A DNA stretch of 15,664 bases from Gammaproteobacteria bacterium (lineage in GTDB: Bacteria; Pseudomonadota; Gammaproteobacteria; Granulosicoccales; Granulosicoccaceae). Location of the stretch: positions 1 through 15,664 of the forward strand of contig DOIU01000331.1 of the NCBI GenBank assembly GCA_003511825.1, read 5' to 3'. A program made the position numbers and the translations under genes. This document shows positions 14,776-15,664 of this stretch, in pieces. Positions within the stretch are counted from its first letter, which is position 1. Each line of letters begins with the position of its first letter. Below the pieces are notes generated by a model. It saw only the letters and a list, made by a program, of their open reading frames with translations. It made no database searches and was not told where the DNA came from.

Positions 14776-15078
14776 TCAGCTGATCGGGTTGTGAACGGTG
14801 ACCAGCTTGGTCCCGTCGGGAAAGGTGGCTTCGACCTGGACTTCGTGCACCAAGGCGTCCACGCCGTCCATCACGTCGTCAATGCTGAGCAGCGTGCGAC
14901 CATGCGCCATCAACTCGGCGACAGTGAGTCCATCGCGGGCGCCTTCCATAATCGCGGCGCTGATGTAGGCGACGGCCTCGGGGTAATTGAGTTTGAGTCC
15001 GCGCGCTTTGCGCCGTTCGGCCAGTAAGGCGGCAGTGAACAGCAGCAGCTTGTCTTTTTCTCGTGGGGTGAGTTCCAT
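14776..15078 (-). CDS. ureA: Urease gamma subunit
   Basis: UreA is the gamma subunit of bacterial urease. I choose ATG 15078, giving 100 residues (MELTPREKDKLLLFTAALL to VHNPIS), the standard length, with GAGGAG 7 bases upstream; the frame is open further, to 15198, but that part overlaps ureD and does not resemble UreA. Family blocks are KLNYPEAVAYISAAIMEGARDG, TVAELMAHGRTLL, and VMDGVDALVHEVQVEATFPDGTKLVTVHNPI at the C-terminus. It is separated from ureD by 11 bases. Confidence 0.98.
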   Translation of the reverse strand: MELTPREKDKLLLFTAALLAERRKARGLKLNYPEAVAYISAAIMEGARDGLTVAELMAHGRTLLSIDDVMDGVDALVHEVQVEATFPDGTKLVTVHNPIS

Positions 15079-15089
15079 TAGGGTCTCCT

Positions 15090-15664
15090 CTAGGTGGACC
15101 AGATTCGCGGATGGCAGGCCTTGCGACCCAGCAACCGTGGCCGCAACCAGGCCCAGATAGCTGTCAGTACACGGTGGGTTTGTTCGGTGCTGTGGCACAG
15201 CAGTCGTGATACCAGGATGTCGTCGAGCAGCGTGTGTCCGATACCACCGCTGTCTATCGCTGACCAGTTTGACTGGATGGCCTCAAGCAGTGATGCGTCG
15301 GCGCCGGTGGCCACCAGGGTGGCATTGACGGGGTGCCCACGCAAACCGGCGAGTGCGTCGAGATCTGGTTCTGCCGCGACCTGCAGACGTTCCCACAGCA
15401 GGGGTTGGCCGTCGCGCAGCAGTTGCAGTTGCGCACGGAACTGCCCTTGATCAAACCGTTCGTGGTTTGCGGGTCTACCGAGGCAATGCACCTCCCAGCC
15501 AATAAAGCGCGCGCTGGCGTGCAGCTCAATGCGGGTGTCGCTCGCCACCACCGCGCCCGGGAAGACAATATTGTCTTGCGGCAACCATTCCAGCGTGGCC
15601 CCGGCATCGACGCGCAGCCGCTGGGTCTGGCGCGCGGTGTCGCCGTTTGAGCGATAGAACTTGG
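15090..15664 (-). CDS. ureD: Urease accessory protein UreD (5' end outside window)
   Basis: UreD (UreH) is the scaffold that, with UreF and UreG, guides nickel through a tunnel into apo-urease. About 190 codons are visible, to the stop at 15090. The frame is open to the right edge, so the start is not in the window; a TTG at 15584 sits inside the family motif and is not a start. Seen: KFYRSNGDTARQTQRL, then LEWLPQDNIVFPGA and IELHASARFIGWEVHCLGR, conserved UreD segments, and a C-terminal helical region ending LLCHSTEQTHRVLTAIWAWLRP. It is the first gene of ureDABCEFG as far as can be seen, 11 bases before ureA. Confidence 0.95.
   Translation of the reverse strand, partial: KFYRSNGDTARQTQRLRVDAGATLEWLPQDNIVFPGAVVASDTRIELHASARFIGWEVHCLGRPANHERFDQGQFRAQLQLLRDGQPLLWERLQVAAEPDLDALAGLRGHPVNATLVATGADASLLEAIQSNWSAIDSGGIGHTLLDDILVSRLLCHSTEQTHRVLTAIWAWLRPRLLGRKACHPRIWST

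Noticed and set aside
15079..15198. Forty-residue N-terminal extension of ureA
   Set aside because: It overlaps ureD and is unlike UreA; the ATG at 15078 has GAGGAG upstream and gives the standard 100 residues.
1..15664. CRISPR arrays, tRNA genes, insertion sequences and prophage genes
   Set aside because: No regularly spaced repeats, cloverleaf-like sequence, transposase motif or terminal inverted repeats were seen on reading both strands.

Overview
The window looks like chromosome of a GC-rich gammaproteobacterium. ExoI (SbcB), a DUF2058/YaiL protein, the DsrEFH/TusDCB set with a DsrC-like partner, Bpt and PanBC are a typical gammaproteobacterial mix, and the cysteines kept in the sulfur-relay proteins lean towards a lineage related to sulfur oxidisers. 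I found no tRNA, rRNA, CRISPR array, insertion sequence or phage gene.

Layout. 1-701 (+): C-terminal part of a class III adenylate cyclase, cut by the window edge. 698-1438 (-): Bpt, the N-end-rule leucyltransferase, whose stop overlaps that of the cyclase. 1753-2193 (+): a four-helix membrane protein that looks like the amputated N-terminus of a PEP-CTERM-type sugar transferase. 2169-4129 (-): a DUF2058 gene followed by sbcB, overlapping by 7 bases, behind a good sigma70-like promoter. 4369-4692 (+): a small stand-alone FHA protein. 4813-6512 (+): panB-panC. 6529-8037 (-): dsrEFH/tusDCB plus dsrC/tusE as one operon. 8272-10302 (-): a TonB-dependent receptor, probably for nickel, broken by one in-frame amber codon. 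10411-10881 (+): nikR. 10924-15664 (-): urease operon ureD-A-B-C-E-F-G, with the 5' end of ureD beyond the window.

The right-hand third reads as a nickel/urea island. Urease (UreABC) is the nickel consumer, UreDEFG load the metal, NikR senses nickel, and the outer-membrane receptor shares a promoter region with nikR that holds a 27-bp dyad of NikR-operator type. The most notable points are: (1) the receptor is interrupted by TAG at a position that looks like a former Trp codon; (2) NikR and UreE both carry His-rich C-terminal tails; (3) the sulfur relay keeps the full DsrC two-cysteine arm and the DsrE and DsrH cysteines although no dsrAB is visible; (4) the sugar-transferase remnant ends inside the 3' end of sbcB. 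I did not find a clearly new multi-gene system; the interest is in these departures within known systems.
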